Origin: Thalassobius sp. Cn5-15
Lineage (GTDB): Bacteria; Pseudomonadota; Alphaproteobacteria; Rhodobacterales; Rhodobacteraceae
Direction: 5' to 3'
Assembly: GCF_022347685.1 (NCBI RefSeq)
Contig: NZ_JAKRGF010000005.1
Location: 186,001 to 250,000 of the forward strand
Length of the DNA: 64,000 nucleotides
Within the stretch, counting starts at the first letter, position 1. The number at the start of each line of letters is the position of its first letter. Below are positions 10,150 through 17,919 of the stretch, piece after piece. The notes below the pieces were generated by a model. It did no database searches. It was not told the origin of the DNA and was given only the letters and a program-made list of their open reading frames with translations. The translations under genes were made by a program, and so were the position numbers.

Positions 10150-10189
10150 GTGCGACAGTATGGTGGTTGGTGCGACAAGTGGGTGGTTG
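10150..10189. repeat. Two head-to-tail 20-bp repeats between aspC and an HTH gene
   Basis: GTGCGACA-N4-GGTGGTTG occurs twice without a gap (10150-10169 and 10170-10189). Both 8-bp arms are identical between copies and only the central four bases differ. The exact 20-bp period, about two helical turns, suggests two operators on one DNA face. It lies 12 nt upstream of the aspC start codon and 71 nt upstream of the divergent HTH gene. Confidence 0.8.
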
Positions 10190-10260
10190 TTAACTTACAA
10201 TGTCCTGTCTTAGGTTGTGCGCAATAGCCGATCAAGAGAGCTTCGGCAGAAAGGGAGCCC

Positions 10261-10725
10261 ATGCAAGACAATGAAGGCCAGAATACCACAACAGATTTGA
10301 ATGCACTGTTGCCAGAGGAGGCTGATATCACTGGGCAGCCGCAGGACTTTGACTGGTACGGACCCGATATGGCCACCTTTGGCGACCGTCTGGCGGCGGC
10401 ACGCGAACAGGCCTCGATGGAACAAAAAGAGCTGGCGCGCCGTCTGGGTGTCAAGCTGAAGACGCTGCAGGGCTGGGAGTACGACCTGTCTGAGCCGCGG
10501 GCGAACAAACTGCGCATGCTGTCGGGACTTCTCAATGTTTCGATCCGCTGGCTGTTGACGGGCGAAGGCGACGGCGTTAGCGAACCCGGTGACCACCATG
10601 ATATCGACCCCGACGTGGAAGAGGTTCTGGCAGATATTCGTGCGCTGAAACTGCAGATGACTTCCTCTATTGATCGTCTGGGTCGGTTGGAAAAACAGCT
10701 GCGGCTGAAATTGAAAGGTTCCTGA
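10261..10725 (+). CDS. XRE/Cro-CI family transcriptional regulator
   Basis: Small regulator of 154 residues. An acidic, unstructured N-terminus (about 1-35) precedes a helix-turn-helix of the Cro/CI type (about 40-100; FGDRLAAAREQASMEQKELA, then LGVKLKTLQGWEYDLSEPRA). After a linker comes a C-terminal helix rich in Leu and charged residues (about 118-154), probably for oligomerisation. Only 5 nt separate it from sdhE, so the two are probably cotranscribed. The tandem 20-bp repeats between this gene and divergent aspC are candidate binding sites, which is inference. Confidence 0.85.
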   Translation: MQDNEGQNTTTDLNALLPEEADITGQPQDFDWYGPDMATFGDRLAAAREQASMEQKELARRLGVKLKTLQGWEYDLSEPRANKLRMLSGLLNVSIRWLLTGEGDGVSEPGDHHDIDPDVEEVLADIRALKLQMTSSIDRLGRLEKQLRLKLKGS

Positions 10726-10730
10726 GGATC

Positions 10731-10991
10731 ATGTCCGAAACCCGCGAAAATCGCCTGAAACGTTTGCAGATGCGCTCGATGCGGCGTGGCATTAAGGAAA
10801 TGGATATCATCCTGATGCGTTATGCCGCTGTCCGGTTGGAGGCAATGGATGACGCTGCCCTTGATGCCTATGAGCTGCTGCTGAATGAAAACGATCAGGA
10901 TCTCTATCAGTGGGTTTCGGGCCAGCAAGAGGCGCCCGCCGATCTGCAGGCGCAGATCGCTGACGTTCGTGCGATTGCCACAGGTCTTTGA
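10731..10991 (+). CDS. sdhE: Succinate dehydrogenase FAD assembly factor
   Basis: SdhE (DUF339) proteins help attach FAD covalently to the flavoprotein subunit of succinate dehydrogenase and fumarate reductase. The 86-residue length and the signature MRSMRRGIKEMDIILMRY, including the conserved RRGxxExD, fit well; the acidic LLNENDQDLYQWVSG segment is also typical. The ATG follows GAGGATC 5 nt after the HTH regulator stop. No sdh structural gene is in this window, so it acts in trans. Confidence 0.9.
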   Translation: MSETRENRLKRLQMRSMRRGIKEMDIILMRYAAVRLEAMDDAALDAYELLLNENDQDLYQWVSGQQEAPADLQAQIADVRAIATGL

Positions 10992-11032
10992 ACTGAACTG
11001 TGATCGGATCTGGTTTCCGATAATAATAACAG

Positions 11033-11077
11033 ATGCCGCGGCGAATGGTTCGCATTTTAGCTAACTAACCGCGGCAT
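11033..11077 (+). other. Nested hairpin between sdhE and ldtR
   Basis: ATGCCGCGG (11033-11041) pairs with CCGCGGCAT (11069-11077), enclosing a smaller GCGAA-TGG-TTCGC hairpin whose first G overlaps the outer arm. No good T run follows, so it could be a weak terminator of the sdhE transcript or a leader element of ldtR. Confidence 0.35.
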
Positions 11078-11140
11078 TTAACCTATTCTTGGGGAATTCC
11101 CGGCAGTCTCTGCCCGACAGATGTCAGATGGAGGCCGCAA

Positions 11141-11656
11141 ATGAGCGTTCACACCCGCCTTGAAAACACCCCACAGCTTGAAACCGGTGATCGCACGGGA
11201 TTCATCAGCAGTTATCTGGACACATTGGCCCTAGTGGAACGGCTGCACCGCCTGCTGCTGGATGTGATCAAGGACGAATTTGAACGCGTGGGTGTTTTGG
11301 AAATCAACGCTGTTCAGGCGCTTTTGCTGTTCAACATCGGCGACCATGAGGTAACGGCGGGGGAGTTGAAAACGCGTGGTTACTATCAGGGCAGTAACGT
11401 CAGCTACAATTTGAAAAAATTGGTGGAGGCGGGCTATATGCACCACCAGCGCTGCGCCATCGATCGCCGGTCCGTGCGAGTGCGCCTGACGGACAAAGGG
11501 CGCGACATCCGCAATCTGATCGCCGCCCTGTTTGAACGTCACGCGGACGGGCTGCAGGCAAAGGGGGTGCTCGGTCCTGACGGGATTGTTGAAATCACCA
11601 GCGCGCTGCGGCGGGTCGAACGCTATTGGACCGATCAAATCCGCTACATCTATTGA
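11141..11656 (+). CDS. ldtR: MarR-family regulator, LdtR-like
   Basis: Winged-helix regulator of 171 residues. The stretch VERLHRLLLDVIKDEFERVG and the recognition region TRGYYQGSNVSYNLKKLVEAGY match the LdtR group known from Liberibacter and rhizobia, where it controls an L,D-transpeptidase gene and stress tolerance. The wing DRRSVRVRLTDKG is typical of MarR proteins. GATGGAGG precedes the ATG. No L,D-transpeptidase gene is nearby, so its target is in trans. Assignment to LdtR rests on family memory. Confidence 0.8.
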   Translation: MSVHTRLENTPQLETGDRTGFISSYLDTLALVERLHRLLLDVIKDEFERVGVLEINAVQALLLFNIGDHEVTAGELKTRGYYQGSNVSYNLKKLVEAGYMHHQRCAIDRRSVRVRLTDKGRDIRNLIAALFERHADGLQAKGVLGPDGIVEITSALRRVERYWTDQIRYIY

Positions 11657-11659
11657 AAA

Positions 11660-11681
11660 CGCCGCCCGTTTCGGGGCGGCG
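11660..11681. terminator. Terminator shared by ldtR and gloA
   Basis: CGCCGCCC pairs with GGGCGGCG in the gap between two convergent genes. The tails are short (GTTCTGT one way, GTTTTCAATA the other), so it probably serves both directions imperfectly. Confidence 0.65.
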
Positions 11682-11704
11682 GTTCTGTCACGCGATTGCT
11701 TCGT

Positions 11705-12133
11705 TTACCAACGTCCGGTGTTTTCCATGCTGGCCCAAGGCTCTGCCGGTTCCAGCCGATCCCCAGCCTGCAACAACTCGATCGAGATATTGTCGGGCGA
11801 GCGGACAAAGGCCATGTGCCCGTCACGGGGTGGGCGGTTGATGGTGACGCCATTGTCCATCAGGTGTTGGCACATCTCGTAGATATTACCGACCTCGTAG
11901 GCCAGATGGCCAAAATGACGGCTGTCATCGGGGAGCGCATCATCGCCATCCCAGTTGTAGGTCAGCTCAATCGGGCAGTCTTCTTGCCCCTCAGCGGCCA
12001 TAAAGATCAGTGTGAAGCGGCCGCCTTCATGGTCGTAACGGCGGATTTCTTTGAGACCCAGAAGGGAATAGAAAGCCTGGCTTTTTTCCAGGTCCTTCAC
12101 CCGGACCATGGTGTGCAGATATTTCAGGGCCAT
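11705..12133 (-). CDS. gloA: Lactoylglutathione lyase (glyoxalase I)
   Basis: Glyoxalase I isomerises the methylglyoxal-glutathione hemithioacetal to S-lactoylglutathione. This 142-residue protein has the family start LKYLHTMVRVKDLEKSQAFY with metal ligand His7, a second ligand Glu in CPIELTYNWD, His in HFGHLAYEV, and the last Glu in ISIELLQ. The length and ligand spacing match Ni-type bacterial GloA. An acidic C-terminal tail follows. It stands alone, convergent with ldtR. Confidence 0.93.
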   Translation of the reverse strand: MALKYLHTMVRVKDLEKSQAFYSLLGLKEIRRYDHEGGRFTLIFMAAEGQEDCPIELTYNWDGDDALPDDSRHFGHLAYEVGNIYEMCQHLMDNGVTINRPPRDGHMAFVRSPDNISIELLQAGDRLEPAEPWASMENTGRW

Positions 12134-12196
12134 GTCTTGTTCTCTCCTGTTGGTATGGATCTGCGGGTTTGCCTCAATCCATAGCGATTTTATGTA

Positions 12197-13585
12197 TCAG
12201 AAACTGGACCGCACCCCAAGTGACAGGGTGGTTTCGCGGGTTTCAAACCGGCTGACATTTGATGTGGTGCGTCGGCTGCGCAGGGTAACAGTAGGGGCAA
12301 ATCCAGCGTAGTCAAATTGGGTAAACGTTGCCTCCAGTTGACCGAAAACTGTTTCATCGCGCCGCCCCCCCGGAACAATGAAACCTGCGCTATAGGCGTC
12401 ATAGCGCTGTTTGCTGCCACCCAGCGTCACCACCGGCGTCAGGTCAGACATCACCGGAAGCGCTGACACATCCGGTGCCCACGCAATTTGGGCGATCACC
12501 TGTTTGCGGTCAGCGTTGATATTGTCGCTCCGCTCGCGCTTTAGGGTCAGGCCAAACTGCCAGTTGCCCCAGTCTTCGCTGTGCCGTGACAAGTGCGACG
12601 ATAGGGTGATGCCGTTCACATCTGGGCGGTTGTCGGAATAACTCAACCGTTCCAACTGGCTGCCAAGGCGCAAGCGCCCCAGCGCTCCGAGTGTTGCGCT
12701 GCGTGACACGTTCAGCCGGGTGGAGCGTTGAAAGCGCTCACCGCCCGACCAGCTCTGTCCTAGGGCAAAGCCATAGCGCCACTGCGCCGTGGCTGTCTGG
12801 CGCAGTTGGGCGAGTGACACCTCGCCGTAATCAAACGCCAGATCACTGTTGCTGACCGTTGGTGCTAAATCGCGGGCCTCATCCGACAGGTGAACGCGGC
12901 GACCATAATAGCGTAGCCCGATGCGGGTTTGACTGGTCTTGGACCCCATCAAGCGATAGCCGAGTGTCAGATCTGCAACCCCCGCCACACCGGACAGCGC
13001 CTGCGCCGAACCGCTGAGGATACCGGCCACCGGAACACCGTCGATCAGGGAATAGCGGCTGTCGGCCCCGTTGTTGAGGTTATCACTGGGGGCTACAGAA
13101 ACGTTCAGGCCGAACTGCCATGGCGAGATGTTGCGCAGGATCTGATAGTCGCGGGCGACCGCCGCACGCAGCTTTGGATCGGGCAGATACTGCAGGGACC
13201 GGCGCAGCCACAGTTTGGCGGACATAGGGCGTTGGTTTTCGACCGCCAGTCGCGCAGCAAGCTGTGCGGCGTGGAAATGATCCACTTCTGTGACGGCATG
13301 GCGATAGGCGAGCCGTGCGGCGCGGCGTCCCTTGGCGGGTTGTCCCATTTGCTGGAAGGCCCTCGCCAGCATAAAATGCGCCGTACCATCGGCACCGTCA
13401 CGTTGCAAAAGACCCTGTGCCAATGACGCCGCCAATTGCGGGTTGCCGCTCTGCAGTGCGTGTTGTGCCACCTGTCGTGCTTCTTGCGGCGATAGGCGCA
13501 ACTCCTCTGCCAAGGCCGCGCGCGGCATCAGGGCGGTGCAGATAAGCGCCGCAGCAAGTGACCGTTTCAGGGTATATTTGCGCAC
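12197..13585 (-). CDS. Slam-like outer-membrane translocator (surface lipoprotein assembly modulator)
   Basis: Predicted outer-membrane protein of about 462 residues with a signal peptide (AAALICTALMPRAALA), an N-terminal TPR-like helical region (about 30-150), and a C-terminal beta-barrel (about 165-462) ending in Phe (LSLGVRSSF). The order TPR plus DUF560-type barrel is that of Slam proteins, which move lipoproteins to the cell surface or release them. I chose the GTG at 13585, three nt after the stop of the upstream lipoprotein gene, which gives a clean signal peptide and implies translational coupling. An in-frame ATG at 13627 would overlap the lipoprotein gene and spoil the signal peptide. 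Its partner is almost certainly the adjacent TbpB-like lipoprotein. Confidence 0.78.
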   Translation of the reverse strand: MRKYTLKRSLAAALICTALMPRAALAEELRLSPQEARQVAQHALQSGNPQLAASLAQGLLQRDGADGTAHFMLARAFQQMGQPAKGRRAARLAYRHAVTEVDHFHAAQLAARLAVENQRPMSAKLWLRRSLQYLPDPKLRAAVARDYQILRNISPWQFGLNVSVAPSDNLNNGADSRYSLIDGVPVAGILSGSAQALSGVAGVADLTLGYRLMGSKTSQTRIGLRYYGRRVHLSDEARDLAPTVSNSDLAFDYGEVSLAQLRQTATAQWRYGFALGQSWSGGERFQRSTRLNVSRSATLGALGRLRLGSQLERLSYSDNRPDVNGITLSSHLSRHSEDWGNWQFGLTLKRERSDNINADRKQVIAQIAWAPDVSALPVMSDLTPVVTLGGSKQRYDAYSAGFIVPGGRRDETVFGQLEATFTQFDYAGFAPTVTLRSRRTTSNVSRFETRETTLSLGVRSSF

Positions 13586-13589
13586 AGAC

Positions 13590-14522
13590 TCACAGGCCGG
13601 AACAGGCGGCCGCCGCCCCGGGGGCACCGCAGCGTGTCAGGACGAAAACGCCGAATTCCTGTTCTCCCTCGATGGTGCCGGTCGGTCCGTCGAACTGTTC
13701 CAGAAACACCGTACCCGCCACAGATGTGGCCTGATTGCCGCCGAAAATTCCGCCAAAGTGGCCGATGGGCGTGTTTGTCTGTGTCTCAAATTCAGCAGTG
13801 CCGGTGAAGGTGCCATCCTCAGCGATCACGCCATCGGTCAGCAGGATATCGTTGGCTGCCAGTTGGGCGTTAATCCCGCGGGTGTCATCCACCAGCTGCC
13901 GGTTGGAGATCTGCCCATCAACACCGCCGTTGGCGAAATCCGCATTCAGCAGGATGATGCCGGTGATCCGGTCTGCCTGTGCCGGTCGGCCCAGATTGCT
14001 GGGAATGCCAGAGGCATCCAGCAGTTGGTCGCCTCGCCCGTCGATGTTGGTTACGCCGGCATAGGTCCCGAAATATTGCGCCTCACCCTGACTGTTATCA
14101 GTGTAGGGGGAATAGATGTTCGATCCCTGACGACTGTAATAACTGCCACCGTAGTAGCGGCCGTTGTTGCCGCCATCGATGACAGCGCCGGCGATGACGC
14201 GGTTGTCATTGCTTTCGGCAAAGAGCGCGGTGAAATGGCGGTCCGCTGGCGTCGATTGTTGCATGTAAACTTCGTAACCCGGGACGGTCGAGTCCAGATC
14301 GGCCCGGCGCGTGTAGGTCACGCTGGAGTCGTTGCCGTGGATGCCGTTGATCGACAGGATCAATTCCTCATCGATCGGATCATAATTGACCGCGCGGACG
14401 CTGCCTGCCACCTCTTCGTATGCGGGGTTTTCGACCGACCCGACGTCGCTGACGCCGCTGGGGTCGGCACTGCAAGCCGCGAGCGCAAGCGGCAACACAA
14501 AAGGCGTTGTGAAACGGAGCAT
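13590..14522 (-). CDS. TbpB-like surface lipoprotein, probable Slam substrate
   Basis: Lipoprotein of 310 residues with lipobox LALAAC (lipidated Cys17). The central part is Gly/Asp/Asn-rich and Tyr-rich (YYGGSYYSRQGSN). The C-terminal part (about 225-295) carries the small beta-barrel signature of transferrin-binding-protein-B-like domains, GIFGGNQATSVAGTV, with a preceding FTGTAEFE strand. Such barrels are recognised by Slam translocators, and the Slam-like gene follows directly. The ligand is unknown: transferrin is implausible for a marine bacterium, and haem, metal or an adhesion role are all open. Confidence 0.75.
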   Translation of the reverse strand: MLRFTTPFVLPLALAACSADPSGVSDVGSVENPAYEEVAGSVRAVNYDPIDEELILSINGIHGNDSSVTYTRRADLDSTVPGYEVYMQQSTPADRHFTALFAESNDNRVIAGAVIDGGNNGRYYGGSYYSRQGSNIYSPYTDNSQGEAQYFGTYAGVTNIDGRGDQLLDASGIPSNLGRPAQADRITGIILLNADFANGGVDGQISNRQLVDDTRGINAQLAANDILLTDGVIAEDGTFTGTAEFETQTNTPIGHFGGIFGGNQATSVAGTVFLEQFDGPTGTIEGEQEFGVFVLTRCGAPGAAAACSGL

Positions 14523-14726
14523 CTGCTAAATCCTCAAATATCTCGGCTCTTTTGGCCGTTTCTGCCAGAGTCCAGTTGATCCGGCGAAAAGTCAACGAAA
14601 GATGCAAGGCAGGTGCCAAAACATCGCAAGTTTATCGGTAGCTTCTGCGCAGATATGAGCGTGTAAATCGTGCAGCCACTAGATATAGTGGGCGCGACTC
14701 GTAGATTAGGTGCCTTGGAGGACAAA

Positions 14727-15635
14727 ATGCCCATCACCCCGGAACAACAGGCTGAAATCGACGCGCAGCGCGCGACGCCGCGCCAGACCCTGCGCGCTGT
14801 CTCTGAGGGGATGGAGGCGCATCTTTATCAGGCCTATCCGGTGCTGGATCACGGTTTTGTCCGCGTGATTGATTATATGGGCGATGACAGCGCGATCTGT
14901 CAGGCGGCCCGTGTGTCCTATGGCAAGGGCACTAAGTCGGTGCAAAACGACGAAGGCTTGATCCGGTATCTGATGCGCCACTGGCATTCGACCCCGTTTG
15001 AGATGTGCGAGTTGAAGCTGCACGTGAAGCTGCCGGTTTTTGTGGCCCGTCAATGGATTCGCCACCGTACTGCGAATGTGAACGAATATTCCGCGCGATA
15101 TTCCATTCTGGATCGCGAGTTTTACATCCCGCAGCCGGAACAGCTTGCCGCGCAGTCGGTGATCAACAATCAGGGCCGTGGCGAGGCGCTGACCGGTGCC
15201 GAGGCAGAGCGTGTGCTGGAAATCCTCAAAGGTGATGCGGCACGCAGCTACGATCACTATGAAGAGATGATTTCTGACGACGGCAAGCAGGGGCTGGCGC
15301 GGGAACTGGCGCGGATGAACCTGCCAGCCAATATCTATACACAGTGGTACTGGAAGGTGGACCTGCACAACCTGCTGCACTTCCTGCGCCTGCGTGCGGA
15401 TAGTCATGCGCAATACGAAATCCGCGTTTATGCGGATGAGATCTGCAAGCTGGTCGCCGACTGGGTGCCTTTTGCTTACAAAGCGTTCGCGGATTACCGT
15501 ATGGGCGGTGCCGCGCTGAGCGCTGGTGCGCTGGACTGCGTGCGCCGAATGCTGAAAGGCGAAGACGTCACCGCCGAAACCAGCGGCATGAGCGCCCGTG
15601 AATGGCGTGAATTGCAAGAGGTACTGGAGGGGTAA
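14727..15635 (+). CDS. thyX: FAD-dependent thymidylate synthase
   Basis: ThyX makes dTMP from dUMP using methylene-tetrahydrofolate, NADPH and FAD. This 302-residue protein has the signature RHR-X7-S ([14 protein letters not shown]) and the flanking [23 protein letters not shown] that is typical of the family; [25 protein letters not shown] is the second conserved block. I chose the ATG at 14727, preceded by TTGGAGGAC, over an upstream in-frame start at 14670 that lacks a ribosome-binding site. Length is at the upper end, as in alphaproteobacteria. Confidence 0.95.
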   Translation: MPITPEQQAEIDAQRATPRQTLRAVSEGMEAHLYQAYPVLDHGFVRVIDYMGDDSAICQAARVSYGKGTKSVQNDEGLIRYLMRHWHSTPFEMCELKLHVKLPVFVARQWIRHRTANVNEYSARYSILDREFYIPQPEQLAAQSVINNQGRGEALTGAEAERVLEILKGDAARSYDHYEEMISDDGKQGLARELARMNLPANIYTQWYWKVDLHNLLHFLRLRADSHAQYEIRVYADEICKLVADWVPFAYKAFADYRMGGAALSAGALDCVRRMLKGEDVTAETSGMSAREWRELQEVLEG

Positions 15636-15722
15636 TACCCCTGACCCTTTTGCCCAATCTTTGATTTGGCTGCGCCCGACCCGCCCCACAGGGCGCGCTA
15701 CGCTTTCTGAGTAATCAGTGGC

Positions 15723-16007
15723 CTACAACCCACCCTCAACCCCGCGTTTGCATTGACGCGGGGCTTTGCCTGTCCGGCTGAATGCCTCCACCCCGCAGGT
15801 GGTGCAGCGGTACTGGGTGAAGCTGGCGTTTTTGGCGCCTTCAGACACCCAATCACAGCTGTTGCCGCGCAGTCGGGGGAGGGGATTGAAACGGGGGGAT
15901 TTGACGCTCTGGGCACTGCGGGGGATGGTGCGGGGGGGCGACCCGATAACGGTCAGTCCCGGCGCGGATCGCTTGCCCGTCAGTTTCCGAAACATATTCC
16001 ATATCAT
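15723..16007 (-). CDS. Small putative zinc-ribbon-like protein
   Basis: A 94-residue basic protein. The C-terminal part, YRCTTCGVEAFSRTGKAPRQC, has a CxxC followed by a third Cys, reminiscent of a zinc knuckle, with a further Cys (NSCDWVSEG) upstream. Low-complexity Pro/Arg-rich sequence fills the N-terminal half. GGGGG lies 8 nt before the ATG at 16007; an internal ATG at 15995 is possible. The function is unknown, and the reading frame could be partly fortuitous. Confidence 0.45.
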   Translation of the reverse strand: MIWNMFRKLTGKRSAPGLTVIGSPPRTIPRSAQSVKSPRFNPLPRLRGNSCDWVSEGAKNASFTQYRCTTCGVEAFSRTGKAPRQCKRGVEGGL

Positions 16008-16199
16008 TGGGTTAACCCCCGTTCTGTTGGCGTGTCTGTCTATAATATCTTGGCCCTCGCTCCCCTGATTTCAAGGCCGCTCACAGCTTTGGCATACTTG
16101 CGCGGATGGCTGTCAGAAAATCGCGAACAATCTTGTTTCAGATCAAAATCCCCCCAAATGAATCACCATAAGCTGATGAAGAACAAGAAGGAGGCTTTG

Positions 16200-16514
16200 A
16201 TGCATATTCAGATCAACACCGACCACAATATTCACGGCGACGAACGTCTGGCAGAGGTTTGCGAGGGGCTGGTCAGCGACACACTAAAGCCGATCGCGTC
16301 CCGACTGACGCGGGTTGAGGTTCATGTGAAGGATATGCGTGGCCCCAAAGGTGGTGAGGATATCCGCGCCACGGTTGAAGCCCGCCCTGAAGGCATGCGC
16401 CCCTATGCGGTACATCATGATGCCAGCGACATCCAGCATGCGGTGAAAGCCGCCAGTAAGAAACTGCGCCAGCGTCTGGAAGGCGAATTTGGTAAGCGTT
16501 CGCAGCATCACTAA
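16200..16514 (+). CDS. HPF/RaiA-like ribosome-associated protein
   Basis: Short 104-residue protein of the S30EA/sigma-54 modulation type, which binds the ribosomal decoding region and promotes hibernation. The features are MHIQINTDHNIHGDERLAEV at the start, the beta strands RVEVHVKDMRG and IRATVEARPEG, and the helix DIQHAVKAASKKLRQRLE. There is no C-terminal dimerisation domain, so it is the short form. I chose the ATG at 16200, with AAGGAGG just upstream. A terminator follows. A more distant S30EA-like role cannot be excluded. Confidence 0.72.
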   Translation: MHIQINTDHNIHGDERLAEVCEGLVSDTLKPIASRLTRVEVHVKDMRGPKGGEDIRATVEARPEGMRPYAVHHDASDIQHAVKAASKKLRQRLEGEFGKRSQHH

Positions 16515-16538
16515 GCACAATAGGTGATCCGCCATATG

Positions 16539-16566
16539 GCCCGCAGCAGTGTCTGCGGGCCTTTTT
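16539..16566 (+). terminator. Intrinsic terminator after the HPF-like gene
   Basis: GCCCGCAG and CTGCGGGC form an 8-bp stem with a 6-nt loop, followed by CTTTTTGTT. Confidence 0.85.
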
Positions 16567-16733
16567 GTTCTGCAATGAGGGGTGATAGCGGGATATTGGT
16601 GACAGTATGGAAACAGTAACGTGGTGTTTTAGCCCGTCGGTCAGTTTCCGTTTGGCCTTGCCTTACCTCTTCGGTAGGTTGGGGGTATCTTTACGAAACC
16701 ATCGCAAACACTGACATTTTCAGGGATCAGACC

Positions 16734-17042
16734 ATGACCAAATTTCGTGTATTTGCCGCCTCGACATTCGCCGCGATGCTGGCACTGCCGATGGGCGCAC
16801 AGGCCGAACCGCGCGTCTTCGCCTATGAAGGCGTCGCCAATCACTGCCCCGCCGGCCAGCAGCCGGTCAGCATGGATGGTGTGATTTGTTGCGGCGTGCC
16901 CAACCAATCGGTCAGCTACCAGGCGATGATGCGCCACGGCGCCACCCGCAGCTACAGCCGCGCCAAGCCGATGGTAAAATCGGCATCCTATGCCAGCGAC
17001 ACTATTTGTCCTGAGGGACAGAAAGGTTGCTACAGCAACTGA
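16734..17042 (+). CDS. Small secreted cysteine-containing protein
   Basis: A 102-residue protein with a clear signal peptide (TFAAMLALPMGAQAEPR, cleavage after AQA). The mature part has five Cys: one in NHCPAG, an adjacent pair in VICCGVP, and two in DTICPEGQKGCYSN, suggesting disulfides or metal binding in the periplasm. No known domain is recognised. It is monocistronic, with its own promoter region and a strong terminator. Confidence 0.65.
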   Translation: MTKFRVFAASTFAAMLALPMGAQAEPRVFAYEGVANHCPAGQQPVSMDGVICCGVPNQSVSYQAMMRHGATRSYSRAKPMVKSASYASDTICPEGQKGCYSN

Positions 17043-17067
17043 TCCCTCTCTATAGAGATGTGAGCAA

Positions 17068-17094
17068 GGGTGACGTAAAACGTCACCCTTTTTT
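17068..17094 (+). terminator. Intrinsic terminator between the secreted protein and csp genes
   Basis: GGGTGACG-TAAAA-CGTCACCC is a perfect stem followed by TTTTTT. It sits between convergent genes. Confidence 0.88.
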
Positions 17095-17095
17095 A

Positions 17096-17302
17096 TTACA
17101 AGAGGCTGAGGCTGCCCGCCATTTGGCGCCCATCGCGTCCATCGATCAGCTCAAAGCTGACCTTCTGTTCGTCAGCCAGTCCGGTAAGACCGGAACGTTC
17201 TACTGCTGAAATATGTACAAAAATGTCTTTGCCGCCATCATCAGGTGCGATGAAGCCGTAACCTTTGGTGGTGTTAAACCATTTCACGGTGCCTGTTGGC
17301 AT
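17096..17302 (-). CDS. cspA: Cold-shock domain protein
   Basis: A 68-residue single cold-shock domain that binds single-stranded RNA/DNA. RNP1 is KGYGFIAP and RNP2 is DIFVHISAV; the start GTVKWFNTTKGYG is canonical. Length is normal for CspA-type proteins. Roughly 230 nt of upstream sequence could hold a long 5' untranslated leader, as in many csp genes, but I cannot read its fold. The exact paralogue name is uncertain. Confidence 0.92.
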   Translation of the reverse strand: MPTGTVKWFNTTKGYGFIAPDDGGKDIFVHISAVERSGLTGLADEQKVSFELIDGRDGRQMAGSLSLL

Positions 17303-17532
17303 GTTCCGTGTCTCCTTCTATCCGTTCCTCCCCGCGAATTGCGGGTCCATTTCACATCGGCAGGAAGGGATTCCAAACTTTTAAAAACTTTTATACTTAA
17401 GATCAGGGATCCATCGTGCCTAAGCTACGCCTTGGATGATTGCACCACTGCTGTAAAAATCAAGCAAAACAGGGCACAAACTGTGGTTTATACTGGAATT
17501 GCTCGCGTCTCAGCGGGTTTTAAGGGGAAAAA

Positions 17533-17850
17533 ATGAAGATTTACGGGCTGAAAAACTGCGATACCTGCCGCAAGGCGGCCAAAGCTCTGCCTATGGCTGA
17601 ACTGGTGGATATTCGATCTCATCCTATGGATGATCAGATTCGCGCCGCTGCGTTTGAGGTTTTTGGCACGGCTTTATTGAACACACGTTCCACGACCTGG
17701 CGCGGGCTGGATGAGGTGGCGCGCGCTCAGCCGCCGTTGGATCTGTTGACAGAGCACGCAGCGCTGATGAAACGGCCGCTGATCGTGACGGATACGGGTG
17801 ACATGTACCTTGGCTGGGGCAAGGACACGCAGGCGGCGCTGGGCGTTTAA
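17533..17850 (+). CDS. ArsC/Spx-family (YffB-like) protein
   Basis: Thioredoxin-fold protein of 105 residues with the N-terminal KNCDTCRKAAKAL, a CxxC-like Cys in the position used by arsenate reductases, and WRGLDE/MKRPLIVT of the ArsC family. The short length and lack of neighbouring ars genes favour the Spx/YffB branch of unknown role over true arsenate reductase. AAGGGG precedes the ATG. Confidence 0.75.
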   Translation: MKIYGLKNCDTCRKAAKALPMAELVDIRSHPMDDQIRAAAFEVFGTALLNTRSTTWRGLDEVARAQPPLDLLTEHAALMKRPLIVTDTGDMYLGWGKDTQAALGV

Positions 17851-17870
17851 GTCTGTTTGAATAAGAAGAA

Positions 17871-17899
17871 GGGCGGGTCCATTGACCCGCCCTTTCTTT
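17871..17899. terminator. Terminator between convergent arsC-like and DoxX genes
   Basis: GGGCGGGTC and GACCCGCCC pair, with TTTCTTTTTG after the plus-strand side and TTCTTCTTATTC after the minus-strand side. It probably ends both transcripts. Confidence 0.8.
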
Positions 17900-17919
17900 T
17901 TGTCGTGCGCTGAGTGTGA

